Notes: generated by a model not told the origin, from the letters alone. DNA of 64,000 bases from JANPPS01 sp965246925 (GCA_965246925.1 OZ251994.1:2666001-2730000); one strand, 5' to 3'. Positions 34,497 through 44,038 are shown, numbered from the stretch's first letter. Made by a program: numbers and translations.

Positions 34497-35054
34497 ATGA
34501 AGGGTATGAAGAAACTCCTTCTCTGCCTCCTGCTATCCGGCTGCACCTTGGAGCCGTTCGTGCCCGATACCGCGCGCCTGGCGCCGGGTCAGCTCGGCAC
34601 CGGGTTCGACCCGGACGTGACGGCCATGAACCTCGCGCAATATTCGTTCGCGGATGCAAGCCGCCTGTATGGCCGCCCGGTGGACGCCGCCCGCGCCGCC
34701 GCCTCCATGGACTACGTCGCCGGCGAATTCTACACGAGCCCTCGCTGGGCCAACATTTCCGCGCTGACGAAGGAGCAGTTGTTGCAAGGCCGGGCCGAGT
34801 TGCGCGCCGCGCTGGGCATCGCGCCCGCCGTGCCGTCGCAGGCCGTGGTGGACCACCTGACCGCCGCCGCCGCCGCGCTGGCCGCCAACGACGTTCCGGC
34901 CGCCACCGCCCAGCTCGGCGCGCCCGTGTTCTCCCCGCCGCCCGCCGAAATACTGGCCCGGCTCAACAACCTGCCCTATCTGCGCATGGCCAACGTCAGC
35001 ACCATGAACGCCGCCAACGAGATGTTCCGCCCGGACGACAACATCTGGCGCTAG
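34497..35054 (+). CDS. Predicted lipoprotein, unknown function
   Basis: 185 residues: MKKLLLCLLLSGCTLEPF is a lipoprotein signal with lipobox LLSGC. The mature protein is Ala-rich and helical with a conserved-looking VAGEFYTSPRWANISALTKEQL stretch. No family recognised. The start abuts the stop of the carbonic-anhydrase-like gene (TAG-ATG); ATG 34506 is an alternative start, giving the same signal. Confidence 0.78.
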   Translation: MKGMKKLLLCLLLSGCTLEPFVPDTARLAPGQLGTGFDPDVTAMNLAQYSFADASRLYGRPVDAARAAASMDYVAGEFYTSPRWANISALTKEQLLQGRAELRAALGIAPAVPSQAVVDHLTAAAAALAANDVPAATAQLGAPVFSPPPAEILARLNNLPYLRMANVSTMNAANEMFRPDDNIWR

Positions 35055-35079
35055 CAGCCGCGGCGGTGGATGATGCGCC

Positions 35080-35717
35080 ATGCTCACCATCCACCACCTC
35101 GGCCGTAGCCAATCCGAACGCATCATCTGGCTGTGCGAAGAGTTGGGTTTGCCCTATGACCTGAAAATTTACGACCGGGACGCCAAAACCATCCTGGCCC
35201 CTCCCGAATTAGCGGCCCTCCACCCCATGGGCGCTGCCCCGGTAATCACCGAAGGCAGCCTACTACTCGCGGAAAGCGGCGCCATCGTGGACTACATTTT
35301 GGCCAAATACGGCAAAGGCCGCCTGACCGTGGCTCCAGACGCGCCGGGCTTTGCCGAATACCTATACTGGTTCCACTTTGCCAACGGCAATCTGCAGCCA
35401 GTCATGGGCCGCAGCATGATCCTTCGCCGCCTGAAACTGCCGTCCGACAACCCAATACAGGTTGCGATGCAGGGCCGCCTAGAACGCGTATTACATTTGC
35501 TAGAACAGCATTTATCCTCTCACGAGTACCTAGCCGGCCCCTTCACCGCCGCCGACATCATGAGCGTCTTTCCCTTACGACGATGCGCCTGTTCATGCCC
35601 GTGGACCTCACCTCTTACCCGGCCATCCGCACCTACCTCGCCCGCATCGGCACCCGCCCGGCGTATCAGCGTGCGATGGAAAAGGGCGATCCTGGCTTCA
35701 CTCCGATGCTGACTTAA
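35080..35717 (+). pseudogene. Glutathione S-transferase, frameshifted near the 3' end
   Basis: The N-terminal thioredoxin-like domain (MLTIHHLGRSQSERIIWLCE, MGAAPVITEGSLLLAESGAI with the glutathione ESGAI motif) and most of the alpha-helical domain are intact to GPFTAADIMSVFPL. At about 35577 one base is missing; the original frame then gives meaningless Arg/Ser-rich sequence to 35712, while the next frame restores TMRLFMPVDLTSYPAIRTYL and RPAYQRAMEKGDPGFTP to a stop at 35717. Either a recent inactivating deletion or a sequencing error. Confidence 0.85.
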
Positions 35718-35735
35718 TGCGATGGTCGGAAGCGC

Positions 35736-36674
35736 GTGACGATACCGACGTACGAAGACCTGATGCTGCCTGTTCTGAGCCACAGCGGCGAGCGGCTTTG
35801 GACGGTCCGTGAGCTCGTGGACCGCATCGCGAACGACCTCCGGCTGACACAGGACGAGCGTGAAAAGCTGCTTCCAAGCGGAGGCACCAATCTATTCTTC
35901 AGCAGGGTGAGCTGGGCAAAAACATATCTGAAAAAAGCAGGCTTAGTAGAGCAGCCTAAGCGTGGCACGGTGCAGATTACCGCGAGAGGTCGTCAGATCC
36001 TGGCCGAGAACCTCCAGAACATCGACTCCACGGTCCTGATGCGGTTTCCTGAGTTCATTGCGTTTCAGCGCAAAACAAAGATCAACGATCGTGACATTCA
36101 GCCGGGCACATCCAGTTCCACTACGATATCGGCATCGGCAACGCCCGAAGAACAGATCACACTCGCTTCTGAAACGCTCGACATATCCCTGCGCGACGCA
36201 TTGCTGGCGCGCGTTTTAGAGGCGAAGCCTGCGTTTTTTGAAAAGTTGATCATCGATCTATTATTGGCAATGGGTTATGGCGGCTCGCGCACCGACGCGG
36301 GTGAACAACTTGGAGGCACCGGCGACGGCGGTGTTGATGGCGTCATTCGGGAGGATCAACTCGGCCTCGACCGAATCTACTTGCAAGCCAAGCGCTATCA
36401 GCCCGGAAATACGGTCGGCAGCGAAGCTGTGCAGGCATTTATAGGCGCGTTGGTAGGCAAGGGCGCGCAAAAAGGTGTTTTTATAACGACCTCGACCTTC
36501 TCAAAAGCGGCGAAGAATGCCGCGTCGCAATCCGGACAGCTTCGATTGGTTCTCATTGATGGAGAGGAGCTGACTGGGCTGATGCTCCGCTTCAATGTAG
36601 GTTCCCGTGTCGCCAGAACTATCGCTCTGAAAAGAGTGGACCTCGACTACTTTGAGGAGGCCGAGCCGGAGTAA
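35736..36674 (+). CDS. mrr: Mrr-type restriction endonuclease
   Basis: 312 residues. The N-terminal winged-helix (Mrr_N, TYEDLMLPVLSHSGERLWTV) is followed by a linker and the catalytic Mrr_cat domain (residues about 165-290) with FFEKLIIDLLLAMGYGG, GDGGVDGVI and the PD-(D/E)xK element YLQAKRY. Mrr cuts modified DNA and can trigger an SOS response. The start is GTG 35736. Composition is clearly less GC-rich than neighbours and no methylase partner is present, as expected for a type IV system; likely acquired. Confidence 0.88.
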   Translation: MTIPTYEDLMLPVLSHSGERLWTVRELVDRIANDLRLTQDEREKLLPSGGTNLFFSRVSWAKTYLKKAGLVEQPKRGTVQITARGRQILAENLQNIDSTVLMRFPEFIAFQRKTKINDRDIQPGTSSSTTISASATPEEQITLASETLDISLRDALLARVLEAKPAFFEKLIIDLLLAMGYGGSRTDAGEQLGGTGDGGVDGVIREDQLGLDRIYLQAKRYQPGNTVGSEAVQAFIGALVGKGAQKGVFITTSTFSKAAKNAASQSGQLRLVLIDGEELTGLMLRFNVGSRVARTIALKRVDLDYFEEAEPE

Positions 36675-36678
36675 GGGT

Positions 36679-37248
36679 TCAGATGCCAACCCCAAAGTTG
36701 ATCTTCTTGTATAGTTCCCGGACTGGTATACTTACAGACACCTCGGGCATATCAAGCGTGCCCTCAAAATTAAGCTCGTAGTGGCTCCACGCCTCTCTTC
36801 CATGCTGACGATGATACACGTGCAAACCCGCGAAACGGCTCTCGACGATCACGTAGCGCAGGATGGAGGATACTAGAGCATACTCTTCGACCTTCTCAAC
36901 GCGATCCGTCATTTCAGTTGAGGGGCTGATGACTTCGAAAACGACCAAAGGGCGCGGCGCGATCCGTTCGGCCCCTGTTAGCCCATCACTGACGATGAAA
37001 ACATCAGGAAAGCGAATGCGGTTTTCGACTGTTTGAATTGCAAGATCAGGCCCAAACGAGGAGTATGCGCCATTTGTCAGACGCGTTTCTAACGCCAAGT
37101 GAATATTTAAAGTAATCCGGCTATGCCCAGCCGTGCCGCCTACCATCGGAACCGGCTGACGCCCGTCAAACTCATAGCGCCCGTCCTGCGCTTCTGCCCA
37201 TAACAGGAAGCGGTCGATGGTCCATGGTATAGTCAGCCCGACATTCAT
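36679..37248 (-). CDS. Uma2-family (DUF820) nuclease-like protein
   Basis: 189 residues. YEFDGRQPVPMVGGTAGHSRIT, FGPDLAIQTVENRIRFPDVFIV and PLVVFEVISPSTEMTDRVEKVEEY are the PD-(D/E)xK-like core with the catalytic PD and E-x-K-type residues of Uma2 proteins. Biological role of this family is unclear (possible transposon-borne or self-targeting nuclease). It ends 4 bases from mrr, convergently, and shares its lower GC. Confidence 0.85.
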   Translation of the reverse strand: MNVGLTIPWTIDRFLLWAEAQDGRYEFDGRQPVPMVGGTAGHSRITLNIHLALETRLTNGAYSSFGPDLAIQTVENRIRFPDVFIVSDGLTGAERIAPRPLVVFEVISPSTEMTDRVEKVEEYALVSSILRYVIVESRFAGLHVYHRQHGREAWSHYELNFEGTLDMPEVSVSIPVRELYKKINFGVGI

Positions 37249-37324
37249 GATGACAGCCTAACATACGGCCGCACCGTTTCCATAGTAGCGACATGCGGGT
37301 GTCTTAGGCCTGATAAGATCGTCA

Positions 37325-37690
37325 TTCGAGCTCAACATCGTCGTAGAATTCAGGCACCGAAACGGTAATCCCGATCTCGTCCATGACCACGGAGGCCGGG
37401 CTGGTTCTGGCACAGGTGCAGCGCCCCCGGCGGCCCGGCCACATGCTGCAGGCGTGCATCGACATCCCTGTCCAGCAACGATGGGTCCGGAAACGCGTCC
37501 AGCATTAAGCCGCAGGTAAACTGCTTGATGATCGACACCTGAATCAGCGTCTGCGGCGTAAAAAGGTTGCGCCGCTCGCCATTGACATAGCCCCAGGCGT
37601 GCCGAACGAGCACCGCCCCGTCCTTCACCATCGCCACCGCGCGGCCCGGCCCTGATAAGCGCCGGGCAGCCCGTCTATGCAGGACCGAGC
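37325..37690 (-). pseudogene. Chimeric relic: serine beta-lactamase/D-aminopeptidase start joined to a Uma2 end
   Basis: Read leftward, DGLPGAYQGRAA and then, after a frameshift, VAMVKDGAVLVRHAWGYVNG and IQVSIIKQFTCGLMLDAF match the N-terminal part of penicillin-binding/D-aminopeptidase-type serine hydrolases (SxxK in SIIK). Similarity ends near LCQNQPGL, and the next frame gives VVMDEIGITVSVPEFYDDVE, which resembles the C-terminus of the neighbouring Uma2 protein. No intact gene remains. The rest of 37249-37694 holds nothing else I can identify. Confidence 0.65.
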
Positions 37691-37694
37691 GCGC

Positions 37695-39506
37695 TCAGTT
37701 CGCCTTCACCTTCACATAGCTGCCCGGCGCGTCCTCCAAAGCCGGCAGCGCGCCGTCCCCAGGCACGCGCGCCGCCACCTTCTCATTATCCAGCGCCGTA
37801 ACCCAGCGTTGCCAATCCGGCCACCATGACCCGGCCATCTCGGTCGCGCTCTCGAACCATTCCTGCGGCGTGGCTGGCAGCGAGTCGTTGATCCAGTGCC
37901 CATACTTGCCGCCGTCCGGCGGGTTCACGACCCCGGCGATATGCCCGCTGGCGGCCAGCACGAACCGCTTCGGCCCGCCCAGGAGTTGCGTGCCGGCATA
38001 GGTGCTGCGCCACGGCGCGATATGATCCTCACGGGTCGAAATGAAATAAGCCGGGACCTTGATCTTCCCCAAATCGATCTGATGCCCGTTCAGCGTCAAC
38101 GCATCCGGCACGCGCAACAGATTGTCCTGATACATGTTGCGCAGGTAATACGAATGCATCCGCGCCGGCATCCGCGTGCTGTCGCTATTCCAATACAGCA
38201 AGTCGAACGGGAACGGGTCATTGCCCATCAAGTAATTATTGACCACGAAAGACCAGATCAAATCGTTGGACCGCAGCATATTGAACGTGGTGGACATTTC
38301 CGCCCCATCCAGATAGCCGCGCTTCTCCATCCGCTCCTCCAACGCCTTCAGCTGTTCCTCATCGATGAATACACCGAGCTCACCGGCCTCCTTGAAATCC
38401 ATCATGGTTACGAAGAACGTGGCCGACTTGATGCGCTCGTCCCCCGTCACCGCCGCGGCGGCCAAAGTGCTGGCCAGCAACGTGCCACCCAGGCAGTAGC
38501 CGATGGCATTCACCTCCCGCTCTCCCGTCGCCCGCTCGATCGCATCCAGTGCGGCCAAGTACCCCTCGGTGACGTAGTCCTCAAAGCTTTTCTCGGCCAA
38601 ATGCTCGTCCGGGTTGACCCAGGAGATCATGAAGACCGTATGTCCCTGGCTCACGGCCCAGCGAACGAAACTGTTCTTGGGGCGTAGGTCGAGGATGTAG
38701 AACTTATTGATCCAAGGCGGCGCGATCAACAACGGACGCTTCAGCACCGTCTCCGTGCTAGGCGAATACTGAATCAACTGCATCAGCTCGTTCTGCAACA
38801 CGACCTTACCCGGCGAGACCCCGATATTCTCACCCAGCTTGAACGCGTCTGGGTCCGTCATCTTGATGCTGAGCTTGCCCTGGCCCCGCTCGAGGTCGGA
38901 CAGCAGGTTGGTCAGCCCCTTGAGCAAGTTCTCCCCCCCGGTCTCGGCCGTCTTGCGCAGCACTTCGGGGTTGGTCATGACGAAGTTGCTGGGGCTCATC
39001 GCGTCCACGAATTGGCGCGAGTAGAAATCGACCTTCTGCGCCGTTTTGGGATCGAGTCCATCGACCCGGGACACCACGTCCTGCACATAGCGGGCCGACA
39101 GCAAGTAGGATTGCTTGATGAAGTCGAAAACTTCACTCTCTTTCCAGGCCTCGTCCTTGAAACGCTTGTCCTTGGGGTCGGACTGAATGACAGGCGCGCT
39201 TTCCAGCCCCATCATGCGCTTGGCGGTATTCTGCCACAGCGTCGTGTAGTCCTGCCAGAAGCCAATCTGCGCTTGCATCAACTGGGACGGATCGCGCATC
39301 AGCTGCTGCGTCATCTCCAGAAAGGCTTGGCCGATGTTCATGGGGTCCATGGCGGGCGTTTCGTGCGATTGCCGGCTCAGCCAATCCGTTACCAGCCGCT
39401 GCGACCGCCCGGCGATGTCGGCCATCGACCGGGTCAGCACCGCCGGGTCAGCGAGTGCGAAGGCGGCGTGCGGATCCTTAACAGGAGCCTTATTCACCTC
39501 AGACAT
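37695..39506 (-). CDS. phaC: Class I poly(3-hydroxyalkanoate) synthase
   Basis: 603 residues. The N-terminal domain (FLEMTQQLMRDPSQLMQAQI) is typical of class I. The alpha/beta-hydrolase core has the lipase-like box AIGYCLGGTLLA with catalytic Cys338, Asp494 (STREDHIAPW) and His522 (AASGHIAGVVNPP). It polymerises short-chain 3-hydroxyacyl-CoA into PHB granules. It is transcribed alone, divergent from the next gene; no phaA/B/Z neighbour lies in the window. Confidence 0.97.
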   Translation of the reverse strand: MSEVNKAPVKDPHAAFALADPAVLTRSMADIAGRSQRLVTDWLSRQSHETPAMDPMNIGQAFLEMTQQLMRDPSQLMQAQIGFWQDYTTLWQNTAKRMMGLESAPVIQSDPKDKRFKDEAWKESEVFDFIKQSYLLSARYVQDVVSRVDGLDPKTAQKVDFYSRQFVDAMSPSNFVMTNPEVLRKTAETGGENLLKGLTNLLSDLERGQGKLSIKMTDPDAFKLGENIGVSPGKVVLQNELMQLIQYSPSTETVLKRPLLIAPPWINKFYILDLRPKNSFVRWAVSQGHTVFMISWVNPDEHLAEKSFEDYVTEGYLAALDAIERATGEREVNAIGYCLGGTLLASTLAAAAVTGDERIKSATFFVTMMDFKEAGELGVFIDEEQLKALEERMEKRGYLDGAEMSTTFNMLRSNDLIWSFVVNNYLMGNDPFPFDLLYWNSDSTRMPARMHSYYLRNMYQDNLLRVPDALTLNGHQIDLGKIKVPAYFISTREDHIAPWRSTYAGTQLLGGPKRFVLAASGHIAGVVNPPDGGKYGHWINDSLPATPQEWFESATEMAGSWWPDWQRWVTALDNEKVAARVPGDGALPALEDAPGSYVKVKAN

Positions 39507-39567
39507 AGACGTATCCTTCCCGAAACCTGCTTTGCCGCGCTACATGGTGGCGTAAGGAGATGTGCCG

Positions 39568-40473
39568 ATGCCGTGCCGCGCAGACCGCAAAGCTAAGCGG
39601 GGAGGGGAGTGGAAACAAGCCGCCCGGCCTGCGGCCGCGGCCGCGGCCCTATTGCTGCTCGCCAGTTGCGCCGACCCTGCCGCGCCGTTCCAGCGTCTGT
39701 ACAACAGCAATTTGGGAGACGCGACCCCGATAGACTGGTGGCACGCGCTCGAGGGCGGCGTGGTGGCGGAACAGCGTCCACCGCCGCCCGGAGTGGGTGA
39801 CCCCTACCCCAACCTGGCCGAGGTGCCGGCCCGCCCGGCGCCGACCGACGCCACCACGCGGCGCAGTTTGGCCGCCACGCTCGCGGCCGAACGGGACCGC
39901 ACGCGGCTGCAGAACGCGCAGGACCCGCTGGTAATCCCGGTGCCGGCCGTGGCAGCAAAACCGGCTCAGCCCACCGCCACCCCCGCAACGCCGGATCCTG
40001 GCCTATCCACCGCATCGCTCGAAACCGCAAGCGCGACCCCCGCTCCGCCCCCGGCAGTGCCGGAACCGGATGAGCCCATGCCTGCCGGGTTGGAAGGCCC
40101 CGCTGTCCCGTCCGGCCCAATCCCTGCGCTGCCTGGCGCCCCGCCGCCGCTGCCGCGCCTCCCGGGTCTGCCCTCCAGCATCTTCGCCCCCGCCACGCCG
40201 CGTCCGCGCCCGGCCGTCGCCGTGCGGTTCTCCCCAGCGTCCGCCACGCTCCGCCCCGCGGACGAAGCGGCGCTGCAGGCGTTGGTGACCCAAGCATCCG
40301 GGGGCCCGATCGCCGTGAGCGCCGGAGGCGATCCTGGGGGAGGGCTGGACTTGGCGTGGCGCCGGGTGCAGGCCATCGGTGCCCGGCTGGCCGCTGCCGG
40401 CGTGACGCCAGACCATATCCGGCGTGAGGCGCACGCAGACGGTCGCGATGGCCGCGCAATTTTGATAGACTGA
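39568..40473 (+). CDS. Pro/Ala-rich lipoprotein with OmpA-like C-terminus
   Basis: About 301 residues. A basic start and hydrophobic AAAAALLLLASC lipobox are followed by a long Pro-rich linker (residues about 110-220) and a C-terminal module (VAVRFSPASATLRPADEAAL, then LAWRRVQAIGARLAAAGVTPD) that looks like an OmpA/MotB peptidoglycan-binding fold, although the canonical NxxLSxxRA sequence is only loosely kept. Probably a cell-wall-anchoring envelope protein. AAGGAGA eight bases before ATG 39568 favours that start. Confidence 0.7.
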   Translation: MPCRADRKAKRGGEWKQAARPAAAAAALLLLASCADPAAPFQRLYNSNLGDATPIDWWHALEGGVVAEQRPPPPGVGDPYPNLAEVPARPAPTDATTRRSLAATLAAERDRTRLQNAQDPLVIPVPAVAAKPAQPTATPATPDPGLSTASLETASATPAPPPAVPEPDEPMPAGLEGPAVPSGPIPALPGAPPPLPRLPGLPSSIFAPATPRPRPAVAVRFSPASATLRPADEAALQALVTQASGGPIAVSAGGDPGGGLDLAWRRVQAIGARLAAAGVTPDHIRREAHADGRDGRAILID

Positions 40474-40497
40474 CTTCTCCCCTATGGACCTGACACC

Positions 40498-41709
40498 ATG
40501 ACCCAAGAGTTCCACCGCATCCGCCGCATGCCGCCCTACGTGTTCGCCGAGGTGAACCAGGCCAAAGCCGCGGCGCGGGCCCGAGGAGAGGACATCATCG
40601 ACCTCGGCATGGGCAATCCAGATAGCGGGACCCCTGCGCATATCGTGGCCAAATTGGTCGAGGCCGTGCAGGACCCGCGCACCCACCGCTACAGCACCAG
40701 CAAGGGTATTCCGGGCCTCCGCCGGGCCCTGGCCGGGTATTACGAGCGGCGGTTCGATGTGGCGCTCGACCCGGAAACCGAGATCGTGGCGACTCTGGGC
40801 TCGAAGGAGGGCCTGGCCAATCTGGCGGCGGCCATCACCAGCCCCGGTGACACCATCCTGGTGCCAAATCCGTCTTACCCCATCCACCAATTCGGCTTCA
40901 TCATCGCCGGGGCCAGCGTGCGCAGCATTCCCGCGACTCCGGACGAGACGATGCTGCGTGCGCTCGATACAGCCGTGCGCCACTCGGTTCCCCCGCCTAC
41001 GGCGCTGATCGTAAACTTTCCCAGCAACCCGACATCCTATCTGGCCGACCTCGATTTCTACCGCGAGGTCGTCGCCTTCTGCCGCAAGCACGGCATCTAC
41101 ATTCTGTCCGACCTCGCCTACGCCGAGATCTACTTCAACGATCAGCCGCCGCCCTCCTTGCTCCAGGTGCCGGGCGCCAAGGACATCGCGGTGGAGTTCA
41201 CCAGCCTGTCCAAAACCTACTCCATGCCCGGCTGGCGTATGGGCTTCGCGGCGGGGAACAAGCGCCTGATTGCCGCCTTGGCCCGGATGAAATCCTACCT
41301 CGACTACGGCGCCTTCACCCCCATCCAGGTCGCCGCCACCGCCGCGTTGAACGGCCCGCAGGACTGCGTGACCGAGATGCGGCAGCTATACAAGGAACGC
41401 CGGGACGTCCTGGTCCCCGGCCTCGTCCAGGCCGGCTGGGACGTGCCCAGCCCGGACGGTTCCATGTTCGCCTGGGCGCCCATCCCGCCCCGCTACGCGC
41501 ATCTAGGCTCGGTCGAGTTCAGCAAGCTGCTGCTGTCCCGCGCCAAGGTCGCCGTCGCACCCGGCATCGGCTTCGGCGAGTTCGGCGACACCCACGTCCG
41601 CATCGCGCTGGTCGAAAACACCCAGCGTCTCCGCCAGGCCGTCCGCAGCATCCGCACCTTCCTCGCCTCCGACAGCAACATCGCCCCGGTCACGGTGGCC
41701 GCGGAATGA
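40498..41709 (+). CDS. PLP-dependent aminotransferase, AlaC/LL-DAP aminotransferase type
   Basis: 403 residues. IIDLGMGNPDSGTPAHIV, LGSKEGLANLAAAITSPGD, VNFPSNPTSYLADLDFYREV, SDLAYAEIYFNDQ and the lysine in FTSLSKTYSMPGWRMGF define the AlaC subgroup. It likely makes alanine from pyruvate and glutamate. It lies 52 bases before hom and may share its transcript, linking it to aspartate-family amino-acid metabolism. Confidence 0.9.
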   Translation: MTQEFHRIRRMPPYVFAEVNQAKAAARARGEDIIDLGMGNPDSGTPAHIVAKLVEAVQDPRTHRYSTSKGIPGLRRALAGYYERRFDVALDPETEIVATLGSKEGLANLAAAITSPGDTILVPNPSYPIHQFGFIIAGASVRSIPATPDETMLRALDTAVRHSVPPPTALIVNFPSNPTSYLADLDFYREVVAFCRKHGIYILSDLAYAEIYFNDQPPPSLLQVPGAKDIAVEFTSLSKTYSMPGWRMGFAAGNKRLIAALARMKSYLDYGAFTPIQVAATAALNGPQDCVTEMRQLYKERRDVLVPGLVQAGWDVPSPDGSMFAWAPIPPRYAHLGSVEFSKLLLSRAKVAVAPGIGFGEFGDTHVRIALVENTQRLRQAVRSIRTFLASDSNIAPVTVAAE

Positions 41710-41761
41710 CGCACCCACTTCCCCCTCTCCCCCTGGCGTTTCACCTCGGCCAAAAACCGGT

Positions 41762-43048
41762 ATGACCCGCCCCCTCTCCGTTGGCGTCGCCGGCCTCGGC
41801 ACGGTCGGCGCCGGCGTGCTGCGCCTGCTGCGTGACAACGCGGACCTGATCCAGGCCCGCGCCGGGCGGGCCATCGCCGTCACGGCCGTCTCCGCCCAAT
41901 CCCGCACCAAGGACCGCGGCGTCAGCACCGAGGGCCTGCGCTGGTACGACGATCCTACCGCCCTCGCGCACGACCCGGCGATCGACGTCGTGGCCGAACT
42001 CATCGGCGGCAGCGAGGGCCCGGCCCGCGCCACCGTCGAAGCCGCGCTCCAGGCGCAAAAGCCCGTCGTCACCGCCAACAAGGCCCTGCTGGCCGTGCAC
42101 GGCATGACCCTGGCGCAACAGGCCGGCACCACGCCCTTGCTGTTCGAGGCCGCGGTCGCCGGCGGCATCCCGGTCATCAAGGCGCTGCGCGAAGGCCTCG
42201 CCGCCAATCAGATCACCCGCCTGGCCGGCATCCTCAACGGCACCTGCAACTACATCCTAACCACCATGCGCGAACAAGGGCGGGAGTTCGCGGACGTCCT
42301 CGCCGACGCCCAGCGCCTGGGCTATGCCGAGGCCGACCCGGCCTTCGACATCGATGGCGTGGACGCCGCCCATAAGCTCGCCATCCTCGCCGCCCTCGCC
42401 TTCAACCGCCCGGTCGACTTCGCCGCCGTCCACATCGAGGGGATCCGCGCGGTATCGGCGACCGACATCGCGTTCGCGACCGAACTCGGCTACCGCATCA
42501 AGCTGCTCGGTATCGCCCGCCGCACGCCGTCCGGCATCGAAACCCGCGTCCATCCCTGCATGGTTCCACTGACCGCCCCCATCGCCCGCGTGGACGGCGT
42601 GTTCAACGCCGTCGTGGCCGAGGGCGACGCCGTCGGACGCATCATGCTGGAGGGCAGGGGGGCCGGCGCCGGTCCTACCGCCAGCGCCGTCGTCGCCGAC
42701 CTGATCGACATCGCCCGCGGCCGCATCACGCCGGTCTGGGGCGCCGCACCGGACATGCTCACCCCCAGCGCCACGGTGCCGATGCTGGCGCACCAGGGCG
42801 CCTACTACCTCCGTCTCATGCTGCTGGACCGCGCCGGCGTGATCGCGGACGTCGCCGCCGCGCTCCGGGACGCCGGCGTCAGCCTCGAATCCATGATCCA
42901 GCGCGGCCGCGCCCCCGGTGAGGCCGTGCCCGTCGTCCTCGTCACCCATGACACGACCGAGGCCGCCATCCGCGCCGCGCTCGCCGCCATCGCCGCCATG
43001 GATTCGGTGCTGGAACCGCCCGCGTTGATCCGAATCGAAACACTGTAG
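41762..43048 (+). CDS. hom: Homoserine dehydrogenase
   Basis: 428 residues. NAD(P) motif VGVAGLGTVGAGVLRLL, ANKALLAVHGM, catalytic region LNGTCNYILTTM and GYAEADPAFDIDGVDAAHK, plus a C-terminal ACT domain (YYLRLMLLDRAGVIADVAAA) that normally binds threonine for feedback inhibition. It reduces aspartate semialdehyde to homoserine. Followed by glpX after 12 bases. Confidence 0.96.
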   Translation: MTRPLSVGVAGLGTVGAGVLRLLRDNADLIQARAGRAIAVTAVSAQSRTKDRGVSTEGLRWYDDPTALAHDPAIDVVAELIGGSEGPARATVEAALQAQKPVVTANKALLAVHGMTLAQQAGTTPLLFEAAVAGGIPVIKALREGLAANQITRLAGILNGTCNYILTTMREQGREFADVLADAQRLGYAEADPAFDIDGVDAAHKLAILAALAFNRPVDFAAVHIEGIRAVSATDIAFATELGYRIKLLGIARRTPSGIETRVHPCMVPLTAPIARVDGVFNAVVAEGDAVGRIMLEGRGAGAGPTASAVVADLIDIARGRITPVWGAAPDMLTPSATVPMLAHQGAYYLRLMLLDRAGVIADVAAALRDAGVSLESMIQRGRAPGEAVPVVLVTHDTTEAAIRAALAAIAAMDSVLEPPALIRIETL

Positions 43049-43060
43049 GACCACACCGCC

Positions 43061-44038
43061 ATGCGCCCCGAAATCACCCCCGACCGTAACCTGGCCCTGG
43101 AACTCGTCCGCGTCAGCGAGGCCGGCGCCCTGGCCGCATCCCGCTGGATGGGCCGGGGCGAGAAGAACCAGGCGGACGGCGCCGCGGTCGAGGGCATGCG
43201 CCGGGCCTTCGACAGCGTCGCCATCGACGGCACCGTGGTGATCGGCGAGGGCGAGATGGACGAGGCGCCGATGCTCTATATCGGTGAGCGCGTCGGCTCC
43301 GGCGGCCCCGCCATGGATATCGCGGTCGACCCGCTGGAGGGCACCAGCATCACTGCCAAGGGCGGCCCCAACGCGCTGGCGGTGGTGGCCCTGGCCGAGC
43401 GCGGCAATTTCCTGCACGCGCCCGACATCTATATGGACAAGATCGCCGTGGGCGGCGGCCTGCCGGACGGCGTGGTCGACCTGGACGCAACCACGACCGA
43501 GAACCTTCGCAACCTGGCCCGCGCCAAGAAGCGGGACGTCGGTGACCTCGTCGTCTGCATGCTGGAGCGCGACCGGCACGCCCACCACATGGCGTATTGC
43601 CGGGAGGCCGGCGCCCGCATCATGCTGCTGGGCGATGGCGACGTCGCCGGCGTGATGGCCGCCGCCATGCCCGAGGGCGGCGTCGACATGTATATCGGCT
43701 CGGGCGGCGCGCCGGAGGGTGTGCTGGCCGCCGCCGCCCTTCGCTGCATCGGTGGCCAGATGCAGGGGCGCCTGTTGTTCGAGGACGACACCCAGCGTGA
43801 ACGCGCCCGCGCCATGGGCGTCACCGACCCCAACCACAAATACACCGTGCTGGAGATGGCGCGCGGCGACGTCATGTTCGCCGCCACCGGCGTCACCTCC
43901 GGCGCCATGCTGCGCGGCGTCCGCCGCTTCGGCACCGGCGCGGTCACCCACAGCATCGTCATGCGCAGCAAATCCGGCACCGTCCGCTACATCGAAGCCC
44001 ACCACAACTTCCAAACCAAGACATGGCAGCCGGACTGA
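43061..44038 (+). CDS. glpX: Class II fructose-1,6-bisphosphatase
   Basis: 325 residues. GEGEMDEAPMLYIGERVG and AVDPLEGTSITAKGGPNAL are the metal- and phosphate-binding signatures of GlpX, and MYIGSGGAPEGVLAAAALRC contributes to the sugar site. It catalyses the irreversible gluconeogenic step, probably alone since no class I enzyme lies nearby. The last codons overlap the recJ start. Confidence 0.96.
   Translation: MRPEITPDRNLALELVRVSEAGALAASRWMGRGEKNQADGAAVEGMRRAFDSVAIDGTVVIGEGEMDEAPMLYIGERVGSGGPAMDIAVDPLEGTSITAKGGPNALAVVALAERGNFLHAPDIYMDKIAVGGGLPDGVVDLDATTTENLRNLARAKKRDVGDLVVCMLERDRHAHHMAYCREAGARIMLLGDGDVAGVMAAAMPEGGVDMYIGSGGAPEGVLAAAALRCIGGQMQGRLLFEDDTQRERARAMGVTDPNHKYTVLEMARGDVMFAATGVTSGAMLRGVRRFGTGAVTHSIVMRSKSGTVRYIEAHHNFQTKTWQPD

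Noticed and set aside
35736..37248. Complete defence island
   Set aside because: Only a solitary Mrr and a Uma2 protein are present, without other restriction, retron, CBASS or Abi components.
42257..44014. 585-codon open frame on the minus strand
   Set aside because: Antisense to hom and glpX, both well-supported enzymes; composition is typical of GC-driven shadow frames.
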